Source of the DNA: Pelagibacterium flavum
GTDB taxonomy: Bacteria > Pseudomonadota > Alphaproteobacteria > Rhizobiales > Devosiaceae
Assembly (NCBI RefSeq): GCF_025854335.1
Contig: NZ_CP107716.1
Coordinates: 1,109,001 to 1,173,000 of the forward strand
Direction of reading: 5' to 3'
DNA: 64,000 bases
Both the position numbers and the translations under genes were made by a program. The notes under the pieces are model-generated. The model did not search any database. It was not told where the DNA came from and saw only the letters and a list, made by a program, of their open reading frames with translations. The stretch's first letter is position 1. Each line of letters begins with the position of its first letter. Positions 25,910 to 34,719 of this stretch are shown piece by piece.

Positions 25910-27160
25910 ATGGCGACACTCGGAGACAATCTAAAGGTCAACGGCGACAGGCTCTGGGATTCCCTTATGGAGATGGCCAAGATCGGGCCGGGCGTGGCTG
26001 GTGGCAACAACCGCCAGACGCTGACCGATGCCGACAAGGAGGGGCGCGAACTGTTCAAGCGCTGGTGCGATGAGGCCGGGCTTGAAATGGGCGTCGACAA
26101 GATGGGCACCATGTTTGCGCGCCGCGAGGGCACCGACCCCGACGCGTTGCCGGTTTATGTGGGGTCTCACCTCGATACCCAGCCGACCGGCGGGAAATAT
26201 GACGGCGTGCTCGGCGTGCTGGGCGGGCTGGAATTGATCCGAACGCTCAACGATCTCGACATCAAGACAAAGCATCCTATCGTCGTGACCAACTGGACCA
26301 ATGAGGAGGGCACCCGCTTTGCGCCCGCCATGCTGGCCTCGGGCGTTTTCGCAGGGGTGCATGAGCTCGATTGGGCCTATGACCGGGTCGATGCCAAGGG
26401 GCTCAAATTCGGCGATGAACTCAAGCGCATTGGCTGGGTCGGTGACGAAGAGGTCGGTACGCGAAAGATGAAGGCGTTTTTCGAGCTTCATATCGAGCAG
26501 GGCCCGATCCTTGAAGCCGAAGGCAAGGATATCGGCGTTGTCACCCACGTGCAGGGCTTGTGGTGGCTGCAGGTGACACTGACCGGCAAGGACGCGCACA
26601 CCGGCTCGACCCCGATGCCGATGCGCAGGAACGCCGGACTCGGTATGGCGCGGATGACCGAGCTGGTCCACCAGATCGCCATGAGCCATCAGCCCGAAGC
26701 GGTGGGCGCCATCGGTCATTGCGATGTCTATCCCAATTCGCGCAACGTCATTCCCGGCAAGGTGGTGTTCACCATCGATTTCCGCTCGCCGCGCCAGGAC
26801 GTGCTGGATGCGATGAAGGCGCGGTTCGAGACCGAGGCGCCGAAAATCGCCGAGGAGTTGGGGCTGGGCATGGAAATCGAGGTGGCGGGCCATTTCGATC
26901 CCGTAACGTTCGATGAAGGCTGCGTCACAGCAGTCCGCAACGCTGCCGAACGGCTCGGCTATTCGCACCGCGACATCGTCTCGGGCGCCGGCCACGATGC
27001 GTGCTGGATCAACAAGATCTATCCGACCGCCATGGTCATGTGCCCGTGCGTGGATGGCCTGAGCCACAACGAAGCCGAGGACATTTCAAAGGAATGGGCG
27101 ACGGCCGGCGCCGACGTGCTGCTGCATGCGGTGGTTGAGACGGCGGAGATTGTCGGCTAG
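25910..27160 (+). CDS. Beta-ureidopropionase-type Zn-dependent amidohydrolase (M20 family)
   Basis: This is a 416-residue amidohydrolase of the HyuC/AmaB branch. The metal ligands are seen in VGSHLDTQPTGGKYDGVLGVL, in WTNEEGTRFAPAMLASGVFAG and in ELHIEQGPILE. The dimerisation lid contains TGKDAHTGSTPMPMRRNA and the final metal histidine is in CVDGLSHNEAED. Next to dihydropyrimidinase it should hydrolyse N-carbamoyl-beta-alanine to beta-alanine, CO2 and ammonia. Allantoate amidohydrolase belongs to the same family, and no other gene of that family is in the window, so a dual role is conceivable but unproven. An AAGGGAG site precedes the start. Confidence 0.88.
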   Translation: MATLGDNLKVNGDRLWDSLMEMAKIGPGVAGGNNRQTLTDADKEGRELFKRWCDEAGLEMGVDKMGTMFARREGTDPDALPVYVGSHLDTQPTGGKYDGVLGVLGGLELIRTLNDLDIKTKHPIVVTNWTNEEGTRFAPAMLASGVFAGVHELDWAYDRVDAKGLKFGDELKRIGWVGDEEVGTRKMKAFFELHIEQGPILEAEGKDIGVVTHVQGLWWLQVTLTGKDAHTGSTPMPMRRNAGLGMARMTELVHQIAMSHQPEAVGAIGHCDVYPNSRNVIPGKVVFTIDFRSPRQDVLDAMKARFETEAPKIAEELGLGMEIEVAGHFDPVTFDEGCVTAVRNAAERLGYSHRDIVSGAGHDACWINKIYPTAMVMCPCVDGLSHNEAEDISKEWATAGADVLLHAVVETAEIVG

Positions 27161-27232
27161 CTCAAAAAGAACAGGGTCCAGCACGCGCACGGCAAATGCG
27201 CGCCAGTGGGCGATCAGACAAGGGGAAACATC

Positions 27233-28687
27233 ATGAGCACAGTCATCAAGAACGGCACCATCGTCACCGCCGATCTGACCTACAAGGCCGATATCAGGAT
27301 CGAGGGCGAGACCATCGTCGAGATCGGGCCGGACCTTTCCGGTGATAGTGTGCTCGATGCCTCGGGATGCTATGTGATGCCGGGCGGAATCGATCCGCAT
27401 GTGCATCTGGAAATGCCCTTCATGGGCACCTATTCCTCCGACGATTTCGAATCCGGCACCCGCGCCGCGCTGGCGGGCGGGACGACAATGGTTGTCGATT
27501 TCTGCCTGCCGAGCCCCGGCCAGAGCCTGCTCGAAGCGCTTTCGATGTGGGACAACAAATCGGGCCGCGCCCATTGCGATTATTCCTATCACATGGCGAT
27601 CACCTGGTGGAGCGAGCAGGTGTTTGATGAAATGGAGACGGTGGTCAAAGAGAAGGGCATCAACACCTTCAAGCACTTCATGGCGTACAAGGGTGCGCTG
27701 ATGGTGCAGGATGATGAGATGTATGCCTCGTTCCAGCGCTGTGCCGAGCTTGGGGCGATGCCGCTGGTGCATGCCGAAAACGGCGATGTGGTTGCCGATT
27801 TGTCGGCAAAGCTCCTGGCAGCAGGCAATAACGGGCCCGAAGGCCATGCCTATTCACGCCCGCCCCAGGTCGAGGGCGAAGCCACCAATCGGGCGATCAT
27901 GATTGCCGATATGGCCGGGGTGCCGCTCTATGTGGTCCATACGAGCTGCGAGGAAAGCCACGAGGCGATCCGCAGGGCACGTCAGCAGGGCAAGCGGGTT
28001 TATGGCGAGCCGCTGATCCAGCATCTGACCCTCGATGAGTCAGAATATTTCGACAAGGACTGGGACCATGCCGCCCGGCGCGTCATGAGCCCGCCTTTCC
28101 GCAACAAGACGCACCAGGATTCGCTGTGGGCCGGGCTGCAGTCGGGCTCGCTGCAGGTGGTCGCGACCGATCATTGCGCCTTTACCACCGAGCAGAAGCG
28201 CACGGGTGTCGGTGATTTCACCAAGATCCCCAACGGCACGGGCGGGCTTGAAGACCGCATGCCGATGCTGTGGACCTATGGTGTGTCGACGGGACGACTG
28301 ACCATGAACGAATTCGTCGCCGTTACCTCGACCAATATCGCCAAGATCCTCAACGTCTATCCCAAAAAGGGCGCCATTCTTGTCGGTGCGGATGCCGATA
28401 TCGTTGTCTGGGACCCCGAAAAGGAAAAGACCATTTCCGCCAAATCCCAGCAATCGTCCATCGACTACAACGTATTCGAGGGCAAGCACGTCAAGGGCCT
28501 GCCGCGCTATACGCTGACGCGAGGCCGGGTGGCTGTCGAGGACGGGGCGATACAGCCGAAAGAGGGGCACGGCCAGTTTGTGCCGCGCGATCCCTTCCAG
28601 GCTGTGAACAAAGCGCTTTCGAAGTGGAAAGAGCTCACCGCACCGCGCAAGGTGGAGCGGAGCGGCATACCGGCATCTGGTGTCTGA
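27233..28687 (+). CDS. hydA: Dihydropyrimidinase (D-hydantoinase family)
   Basis: The product has 484 residues from the ATG at 27233, preceded by AGGGGAAA; an earlier in-frame start gives nine unconserved residues. This is a binuclear-zinc amidohydrolase: GGIDPHVHLEMPFMGTYSSDDFESGTRAALAGGTTMVVDF carries the HxH ligands, FKHFMAYKGALM the carboxylated lysine, MPLVHAENGD and VVHTSCEESHEAI two further histidines, and VVATDHCAFT the aspartate. It opens dihydrouracil or dihydrothymine to the N-carbamoyl beta-amino acid. It precedes the ABC importer genes in the same direction. Confidence 0.93.
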   Translation: MSTVIKNGTIVTADLTYKADIRIEGETIVEIGPDLSGDSVLDASGCYVMPGGIDPHVHLEMPFMGTYSSDDFESGTRAALAGGTTMVVDFCLPSPGQSLLEALSMWDNKSGRAHCDYSYHMAITWWSEQVFDEMETVVKEKGINTFKHFMAYKGALMVQDDEMYASFQRCAELGAMPLVHAENGDVVADLSAKLLAAGNNGPEGHAYSRPPQVEGEATNRAIMIADMAGVPLYVVHTSCEESHEAIRRARQQGKRVYGEPLIQHLTLDESEYFDKDWDHAARRVMSPPFRNKTHQDSLWAGLQSGSLQVVATDHCAFTTEQKRTGVGDFTKIPNGTGGLEDRMPMLWTYGVSTGRLTMNEFVAVTSTNIAKILNVYPKKGAILVGADADIVVWDPEKEKTISAKSQQSSIDYNVFEGKHVKGLPRYTLTRGRVAVEDGAIQPKEGHGQFVPRDPFQAVNKALSKWKELTAPRKVERSGIPASGV

Positions 28688-28738
28688 TACCAAACGGCAA
28701 ATTTGGAATCGGGTGCAAATTCAAGGGGAATAGAGGGT

Positions 28739-29527
28739 TTGGCGAACGGGGCAAGCGTGGTCGAAGCCAAAGGGCTCGGGCTGACATTTGAAACTGCGGA
28801 CGGGCCGGTACACGCGCTTTCGGACGTTAATCTGGCGATTTCCAAAGGCGAATTCGTTTCGTTCATCGGTCCATCGGGGTGCGGGAAAACCACGTTTCTG
28901 CGGGTGATCGCCGATCTCGAACAGCCGACATCGGGCACGATCACCGTCAACGGGCACAGCCCCGAACAGGCGCGCAAGGATCGGTCGTACGGATATGTGT
29001 TCCAGGCCGCCGCGCTTTATCCGTGGCGGACCATCGAGCGCAATGTGGGCCTGCCACTCGAGATCATGGGCTATTCGAAGGCCGAGCGGCAAAAGCGCAT
29101 CGCGCGGACGCTGGAGATGGTCAATCTTTCAGGGTTCGAGCAGAAATTTCCCTGGCAGCTTTCGGGCGGCATGCAGCAGCGCGCCTCGATTGCCCGCGCG
29201 CTGGCCTTCGATGCTGATCTGCTCTTGATGGACGAACCGTTCGGGGCGCTCGACGAGATCGTGCGCGATCATCTCAATGAGCAGCTGCTCGAACTTTGGG
29301 CCAAGACCGACAAGACGATCTGTTTTGTCACCCACTCGATCCCCGAAGCGGTTTATCTTTCGACCAAGATCGTGGTGATGAGCCCGCGTCCAGGCCGGGT
29401 GACCGACATTATCGAAAGCACACTCCCCAAAGAGCGTCCGCTCGATATCCGCGAGACGCCGGAATTCCTCGAAATTGCCGCCCGGGTCCGTGAGGGACTG
29501 CGGGCCGGGCATTCCTATGAGGAATAG
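28739..29527 (+). CDS. NitT/TauT-type ABC transporter ATP-binding protein (pyrimidine operon)
   Basis: The product has 262 residues from a TTG at 28739 with AAGGGG ten bases upstream; a TTG at 28703 or a GTG at 28757 are alternatives. Walker A is GPSGCGKTTFL, the signature LSGGMQQRASIARAL, Walker B LLLMDEPFGALDE and the switch ICFVTHSIPEAVYL. It is of the SsuB/TauB/ThiZ class that works with NMT1-like binding proteins. Its place between dihydropyrimidinase and two permeases points to import of a pyrimidine or related heterocycle; the cargo is inferred. Confidence 0.87.
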   Translation: MANGASVVEAKGLGLTFETADGPVHALSDVNLAISKGEFVSFIGPSGCGKTTFLRVIADLEQPTSGTITVNGHSPEQARKDRSYGYVFQAAALYPWRTIERNVGLPLEIMGYSKAERQKRIARTLEMVNLSGFEQKFPWQLSGGMQQRASIARALAFDADLLLMDEPFGALDEIVRDHLNEQLLELWAKTDKTICFVTHSIPEAVYLSTKIVVMSPRPGRVTDIIESTLPKERPLDIRETPEFLEIAARVREGLRAGHSYEE

Positions 29528-29530
29528 TAA

Positions 29531-30412
29531 ATGAAGCGGCTGGCTGAGGGGAGTTTCGTTCCGGTCCTGGTGGTGGTGCTCGCCATCATCGCCATCTGGT
29601 ATGGCGGCACGATTGTTCTCAACACGCCCTGGCAGCAGAGCGTTTATGCGCGGGCCGATCTTGTCGATGTGCCGCTCACCCAGTTTCTGGCTGACGTTTT
29701 CGCCCAGCAGCGCCCTGTGTTGCCGGCGCCCCATCAGGTGGCCGTCGAATTTTACAATTCGGTGTTCAACGCCAATCCTTCCACCCCGCGCAGCCTGATC
29801 TTTCACGCCTGGATCACCCTTTCGGCAACGGGGCTGGGGTTCATCTTCGGCACGTTGCTGGGGATCGGGCTGGCGGTGCTGATCGTTCACAACCGGGCGA
29901 TGGACCGCTCGCTGATGCCGTGGATCATTGCCAGCCAGACCATCCCCATTCTGGCGATTGCGCCGATGGTGGTGGTGGTGCTCAATTCGGTGGGGCTGAC
30001 CGGGCTGATCCCCAAGGCGCTGATTTCAACCTATCTTTCGTTCTTTCCGGTGGTGGTGGGCATGGTCAAGGGTTTCCGCAGCCCCGAGGCCATCCATCTC
30101 GATCTGATGCGCACCTATAATGCCTCGGGCAATCAGGTGTTCTGGAAGCTGCGCTGGCCGGCGGCCATTCCCTATCTCTTCACATCGATGAAGGTGGGTG
30201 TTGCCGCTTCGCTGGTCGGGGCCATCGTCGGCGAATTGCCGACAGGGGCTGCGGGCGGGCTCGGTTCGCGCCTGCTGGCCGGGTCGTATTACGGGCAGAC
30301 GACGCAGATCTGGGCGGCGCTTTTGATGGCTGCGGCGCTTTCGGCGGCGCTGATCTTTGCGATTGGCGCCATCCAGTCGCTCACCTCGAAAATGATGGGA
30401 GCGCCCGCATGA
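29531..30412 (+). CDS. NitT/TauT-type ABC transporter permease 1
   Basis: This is a 293-residue permease with about six membrane segments. After a first helix there is an unusually long external region (about residues 30-85), then the TM domain with FIFGTLLGIGLAVLIVHN and the EAA-type loop LDLMRTYNASGNQVFWKLRWPAAIPYLFTSMKVGVAASLVGAIVGE. It starts three bases after the ATPase gene and its stop overlaps the next permease by four bases (ATGA). Confidence 0.85.
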   Translation: MKRLAEGSFVPVLVVVLAIIAIWYGGTIVLNTPWQQSVYARADLVDVPLTQFLADVFAQQRPVLPAPHQVAVEFYNSVFNANPSTPRSLIFHAWITLSATGLGFIFGTLLGIGLAVLIVHNRAMDRSLMPWIIASQTIPILAIAPMVVVVLNSVGLTGLIPKALISTYLSFFPVVVGMVKGFRSPEAIHLDLMRTYNASGNQVFWKLRWPAAIPYLFTSMKVGVAASLVGAIVGELPTGAAGGLGSRLLAGSYYGQTTQIWAALLMAAALSAALIFAIGAIQSLTSKMMGAPA

Positions 30413-31281
30413 ACGGCTGGATTGTAACGGCGCTGGCGGTCTGGCTGGCCGGGTGGGGGATCAACGAATTTCTGGTGCGGATCGGAACGCGCGACCGCGT
30501 TGCGGCGAGCGCCATCAACATTGCCGTTCCGGTGATCTTCGGCGTCGTCCTGCTCGTGGTCTGGGAGGGGCTGGTGCGGGGCTTGAACGTTCCCGCCGTG
30601 CTGCTGCCGCCACCATCGGTGATCTGGGAGCGGCTTTTGGCCTCGATCCCCAACCCCATCTGGCCGGACTTTCAGCAGACATTCTTGAAATCGGTCCTTG
30701 TCGGCTATGCCATAGGCTGCGGATCGGCGTTTATCGTGGCCGTCGCCATCGACCGCTCGCCCTTTCTCAAGCGGGGTCTGCTGCCGGTGGGAAATTTCGT
30801 TTCCGCGCTGCCGCTGGTGGCCATCGCGCCGATCATGGTGATGTGGTTCGGGTTCGACTGGCAGTCGAAAGCCGCCGTCGTGGTCGTGATGACGTTCTTT
30901 CCAATGCTGGTAAACACCGTGGCGGGGCTGAACGCCACCGGGCAGATCGAAAAAGACCTCATGCGGACCTATGCGGCCAGCTATTGGCAGACACTCGCAA
31001 AATTGCGCTTGCCCATGGCATGGCCCTTCATCTTCAATGCGTTAAAGATCAATTCGACGCTGGCGCTCATCGGGGCCATCGTCGCCGAGTTTTTCGGCAC
31101 TCCTGTCGTGGGAATGGGGTTCCGGATATCCGCGGCCATCGGACGGCTTCAAGTCGATATGGTCTGGGCCGAGATCGCGGTTGCCGCGCTCGCCGGCTCG
31201 CTGTTCTACGGGGTGATCGCGCTCATCGAGCGCGCCGTCACCTTCTGGCACCCGTCCATGCGTGGGGGACGCGGAGGCTAG
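30409..31281 (+). CDS. NitT/TauT-type ABC transporter permease 2
   Basis: This is a 290-residue permease homologous to its upstream neighbour, with an extra N-terminal helix. The family loop is KDLMRTYAASYWQTLAKLRLPMAWPFIFNALKINSTLALIGAIVAEFFGTPVVGMGF. The two permeases should form a heterodimer. The ATG overlaps the stop of the first permease. It is followed by a 109-base gap before the binding-protein gene. Confidence 0.86.
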   Translation: MNGWIVTALAVWLAGWGINEFLVRIGTRDRVAASAINIAVPVIFGVVLLVVWEGLVRGLNVPAVLLPPPSVIWERLLASIPNPIWPDFQQTFLKSVLVGYAIGCGSAFIVAVAIDRSPFLKRGLLPVGNFVSALPLVAIAPIMVMWFGFDWQSKAAVVVVMTFFPMLVNTVAGLNATGQIEKDLMRTYAASYWQTLAKLRLPMAWPFIFNALKINSTLALIGAIVAEFFGTPVVGMGFRISAAIGRLQVDMVWAEIAVAALAGSLFYGVIALIERAVTFWHPSMRGGRGG

Positions 31282-31390
31282 GGACGAAACCATTCCGTTC
31301 GCCGCGCGGCAAACGCGGGGGGCGGGGAAACAACGGGTGGTTTGTGTCCGGCATGGCGCCGGGTAGCCATCGAAAAGCAAGGGGAACATC

Positions 31391-32386
31391 ATGAAAGCTC
31401 TTAAAATCGCGACCCTGGCCGGCATGCTTATGGCTTCGGCCAGCCCGGTCTTCGCCCAGGATCTCTATCCACTGACCTTCCAGCTCAAATGGGTCAATCA
31501 GGGCCAGTTCGCCGGCTACCTGGTGGCCAAGGAACTTGGCTACTATGAAGAAGCCGGTCTCGACGTCACCATCAATCCCGGTGGCCCCGACATCGCCCCC
31601 GAGCAGGTGATCGCCGGCGGCGGCGCCGATGTCATCACCACATGGATGGCGGCGGGCCTTGCGGCGCGCGAACGCGGCGTGCCGCTGGTCAATATCGCCC
31701 AGCCCTTCGCCACCACGGCTCTGGAAATGGTCTGCTCGGAAGAAAGCGGCGTGGAAACCACTGCCGATTTCCCCGGCAAGACGCTGGGTGTCTGGTTCTT
31801 CGGCAATGAATACCCGTTCTATGCGTGGATGGCTCAGTTGGGGCTGTCCACCGATGGCGGCGAGGACGGGGTCGAAGTCTTGCGGCAGGCCTTCTCGGCC
31901 GACCCGCTGCTTCAGGGGCAGGCCGATTGCATCTCGGTCATGCGCTACAATGAATACAAGCAGGTGCTCGACGCGGGCATTCCCGAAGACAGCCTGACCC
32001 TGTTCAACTTCGCCGATGAAGGCGTGGGCATGCTCGAAGACGGTCTTTACGTCATGGAAGACCGGCTCGAAGACCCAGAGTTCGTCGAGGCGATGGCGGC
32101 GTTTGTCGAAGCCTCGATGGCCGGCTGGGCCTATGCCGAGGAGAATCCCGAGGAAGCTGCCGAGATTGTTCTCAACAATGACATGTCCGGCGCGTTGACG
32201 CTTGAAAGCCAGATCTATCAGGTCAACGAAGCTGCCGCGTTGGTGGGCGATAGCCCGGCGCTCGATATCGAAGCGTATGAGCAGACCGTCGCGACGCTGC
32301 TTTCGGCAGTGTCCCCGGACAATCCCGCGATTACCGCGGAGCCGGAAGGCGCCTATACGACGGTGGTCACCGACCTCATCGAATAG
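31391..32386 (+). CDS. NMT1/THI5-like ABC transporter binding protein (pyrimidine operon)
   Basis: The product has 331 residues with a signal peptide (MKALKIATLAGMLMASASPVFAQ) followed by LTFQLKWVNQGQFAGYLVAKELGYYEEAGLDVTINPGGPDIAPEQVIAGGGADV. This is the SBP fold used for thiamine pyrimidine precursors, riboflavin and similar heterocycles. The conserved tryptophan and the EAGLDV and GGPD segments are family hallmarks. In this operon a pyrimidine base or dihydropyrimidine is the natural guess for ligand. It is the last gene of the operon, directly before a strong terminator. Confidence 0.88.
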   Translation: MKALKIATLAGMLMASASPVFAQDLYPLTFQLKWVNQGQFAGYLVAKELGYYEEAGLDVTINPGGPDIAPEQVIAGGGADVITTWMAAGLAARERGVPLVNIAQPFATTALEMVCSEESGVETTADFPGKTLGVWFFGNEYPFYAWMAQLGLSTDGGEDGVEVLRQAFSADPLLQGQADCISVMRYNEYKQVLDAGIPEDSLTLFNFADEGVGMLEDGLYVMEDRLEDPEFVEAMAAFVEASMAGWAYAEENPEEAAEIVLNNDMSGALTLESQIYQVNEAAALVGDSPALDIEAYEQTVATLLSAVSPDNPAITAEPEGAYTTVVTDLIE

Positions 32387-32409
32387 GGCCGGTTACAAGC
32401 CCGACTGAA

Positions 32410-32437
32410 AGAGGCGGAACCTTCCGCCTCTTTTTTT
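32410..32437 (+). terminator. Rho-independent terminator of the pyrimidine operon
   Basis: AGAGGCGGAA (32410-32419) pairs perfectly with TTCCGCCTCT (32422-32431), with a two-base apex and a run of T to 32437. It lies 23 bases after the binding-protein stop. Confidence 0.93.
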
Positions 32438-32593
32438 ATTCGCCTGTTGCATTTTGCCTCTCCAAATTCGCTCGCAAACACGATAGAGCGGAAAAGGAAT
32501 TTCGCCGCGCCGGGGAAGTGGGGGTGCGGCAATCATGAAGACACGTTGCGCAGGAAGCGCCTGAAATGGCGGCGTTTCGGCGCATATGCAAAT

Positions 32594-32607
32594 CCAAAAC
32601 GTTTTGG
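32594..32607. promoter_or_regulatory. LacI-type palindrome upstream of thuA
   Basis: CCAAAACGTTTTGG is a perfect 14-bp palindrome with the central CG typical of LacI/GalR-family operators. It ends 33 bases before the ThuA start codon, in position to block transcription. The cognate regulator is not adjacent. Confidence 0.5.
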
Positions 32608-32640
32608 CTCGCGGCAGGGCCGCGACAGGAGTGACGGACA

Positions 32641-33426
32641 ATGACGATCAAGGCGCTCGTCTGGGGCGAGAACGTTCACGAGCAGAAAAGCGAAGTGGTG
32701 GCCGACCTCTATCCGGAGGGAATGCACGCTCAAATAGCCAAATTGCTGGCTGAAGACGCCGGTATCTCAGTCGATACCGTGGTGCTGCAGGACCCAGAGC
32801 ATGGCCTGACCGACGCCGTTCTGGCCGATACCGATGTGCTGTTGTGGTGGGGGCACGCGGCGCATGGCGATGTCGATGACGTCATCGTCGAGCGCGTGGC
32901 AAAACGCGTCTGGGAGGGCATGGGGCTTATCCTTTTGCACTCGGCGCATTTCTCCAAGATCTTCAAGCGACTCATGGGCACACCCTGTGCGCTCAAATGG
33001 CGCGAGGCGGGCGAGCGTGAACGGTTGTGGGTCGTCAATCCGCGCCATCCCATCGCCGAAGGGCTTGGCGAATTTTTCGAGCTCGAGAATGAGGAAATGT
33101 ATGGAGAGCCGTTCTCGGTGCCCGAACCGCTCGAAACCGTGTTCATTTCCTGGTTCCAGGGCGGGGAAGTTTTCCGCTCGGGGCTGACCTATCGGCGCGG
33201 GGCGGGCAACATCTTTTATTTCCGGCCCGGACACGAAACCTATCCCACCTATTACGACGCGACGGTGGGCAAGGTTTTGCGCAACGCGGTCAAATGGGCG
33301 CACAACCCGCAAGGGCGGTATGAGGGCGTTCACGACGCACCCAACGTGCCGGTGGACAAGGCTCTCGAAAAGATCGAAGAGCGCGGCGGCAAGCTGCACA
33401 AGGCGGGCGAGGAAGGCTTCCGCTAG
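32641..33426 (+). CDS. thuA: ThuA-domain trehalose-utilisation protein
   Basis: The 261-residue protein has a glutamine-amidotransferase-like flavodoxin fold typical of ThuA: the N-terminal [49 protein letters not shown] and [20 protein letters not shown]. In rhizobia ThuA and ThuB take part in catabolism of trehalose and related disaccharides via 3-keto intermediates. It is followed after 44 bases by the ThuB-like dehydrogenase. The usual thuEFGK importer genes are not next to it. A GGAGTGA site precedes the ATG. Confidence 0.88.
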   Translation: MTIKALVWGENVHEQKSEVVADLYPEGMHAQIAKLLAEDAGISVDTVVLQDPEHGLTDAVLADTDVLLWWGHAAHGDVDDVIVERVAKRVWEGMGLILLHSAHFSKIFKRLMGTPCALKWREAGERERLWVVNPRHPIAEGLGEFFELENEEMYGEPFSVPEPLETVFISWFQGGEVFRSGLTYRRGAGNIFYFRPGHETYPTYYDATVGKVLRNAVKWAHNPQGRYEGVHDAPNVPVDKALEKIEERGGKLHKAGEEGFR

Positions 33427-33470
33427 GGGCCTGAATCTCAATCAATCAAATTCTTTTGCGGGAGCGCAGC

Positions 33471-34517
33471 ATGCGTCTTGTGATCCTTGGCACGGGCAAT
33501 ATGGCGTCCAGCCATGCGGCGCATTTTGGTGCCATCGACGGCGTTGAAATCGTGGGGGCTGTCGATCTCGATGCCGAGCGTGCCCAGCGCTTTGCCCAGA
33601 GCTACGATATTCCCCGCACCTTCACCTCGCTTGACGAGGCGCTCGATTGGGGCCAGTTCGACTCGATCGCCAACGTCACGCCCGACCGGTTCCATTTCGA
33701 AACCTCGATGAAAGCGATCGCGGCGGGCAAGAACGTATTCTGCGAAAAGCCTTTGGCGACCCATTACGGGCATGCCGAGGGTATGGCCGATGCTGCCGAA
33801 GCGGCGGGGCTGATCAACATGGTCAACCTCACCTACCGCAACGTTGCCGAGTTGCAGAAATTCCGGCAATTGGTCGATGAAGGCGTTATCGGTGACATCA
33901 AGCACGTGGAGGCGAGCTATCTGCAAAGCTGGCTGGTCTCGAAAGCCTGGGGCGACTGGCGGACCGATCCGACATGGCTCTGGCGGCTGTCGACCGCGCA
34001 CGGCTCGAACGGAACGCTGGGCGATATTGGCATCCACATTCTCGATTTCGCGTCGTTCGGCATCAATGCGCCGATTGCATCGATGTTCTGCCGGCTCAAG
34101 GCCTTCGACAAGGATCCGGACGGGCGGATCGGGGATTATGTGCTCGATGCCAATGACAGCTTCACAATGAGCCTTGAATTCGGCTCGGGTGCCCTGGGCG
34201 TGGTGCATGCGACGCGCTGGGCATCGGGCTATCTCAATACGCTTCGCCTGCGGGCCTATGGCGACAAGGGCGGACTGGAAGTCCAGCACGGTATGAACGG
34301 GTCCTCGCTGCAGATGTGCGCGGGAGAGGACGCCGAAGTCGCCCACTGGCAGGACGTGCCGGTCGAGCCCGTGCCGACCAATTATCACCGTTTTGTCGAG
34401 GCGGTGCATTCGGGCGTTAATGGCGATCCCAGCTTCCGCTACGCTGCGGACATGCAAAAGGTGCTCGATCTGGGTTTTGTATCCGAGACCAAGCGGCAGG
34501 AAATCACCGTAGGATAA
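33471..34517 (+). CDS. ThuB-like Gfo/Idh/MocA family oxidoreductase
   Basis: The product has 348 residues from the ATG at 33471, preceded by GGGAG. The Rossmann motif is LVILGTGNMASSHAAHF; the conserved EKP motif is in NVFCEKPLATHYGHAEGMA, where the lysine is catalytic. The C-terminal half is the mixed beta-sheet substrate domain (DWRTDPTWLWRLSTAHGSNGTLGDIGIHILDFASFG). Paired with ThuA, the likely reaction is oxidation of a disaccharide or hexoside at C3 with NAD(P). The name ThuB rests on context. Confidence 0.82.
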   Translation: MRLVILGTGNMASSHAAHFGAIDGVEIVGAVDLDAERAQRFAQSYDIPRTFTSLDEALDWGQFDSIANVTPDRFHFETSMKAIAAGKNVFCEKPLATHYGHAEGMADAAEAAGLINMVNLTYRNVAELQKFRQLVDEGVIGDIKHVEASYLQSWLVSKAWGDWRTDPTWLWRLSTAHGSNGTLGDIGIHILDFASFGINAPIASMFCRLKAFDKDPDGRIGDYVLDANDSFTMSLEFGSGALGVVHATRWASGYLNTLRLRAYGDKGGLEVQHGMNGSSLQMCAGEDAEVAHWQDVPVEPVPTNYHRFVEAVHSGVNGDPSFRYAADMQKVLDLGFVSETKRQEITVG

Positions 34518-34532
34518 ATCTCCCCCTCTGGT

Positions 34533-34619
34533 CGCTTCCCCTGCGAAAGCCGGGGCCCAGCAGCATGAACCGAGCCACTGACGCCGCCCCCATCGGCCCC
34601 GGCTTTCGCCGGGGAAGCG
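34533..34619. repeat. Intergenic inverted repeat with 25-bp arms
   Basis: The arms 34533-34557 and 34595-34619 are complementary at 24 of 25 positions (core GGCGAAAGCCGGGGCC type), with a 37-base loop. There is no T-run on the plus strand. It looks like a dispersed intergenic palindrome of the kind common in Hyphomicrobiales rather than a plain terminator. Confidence 0.65.
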
Positions 34620-34660
34620 CGGGACGTTGGGTAGAATCTTCATAACGTTAAGCGGTGCCG

Positions 34661-34692
34661 GAAAAGAAAAGGGCGCGTCTGGTGACGCGCCC
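34661..34692 (-). terminator. Rho-independent terminator of the 5'-nucleotidase gene
   Basis: On the minus strand a perfect 9-bp stem GGGCGCGTC / GACGCGCCC with a four-base loop is followed by TTTTCTTTTC. It lies 28 bases after the nucleotidase stop. Confidence 0.88.
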
Positions 34693-34719
34693 TTCGTGCA
34701 TGATGGATAAGCTGTTTGC

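Noticed and set aside
28690-28712. Inverted repeat CCAAA-N7-TTTGG between hydA and the ATPase gene
   Set aside because: Short arms inside an operon, no known regulator motif.
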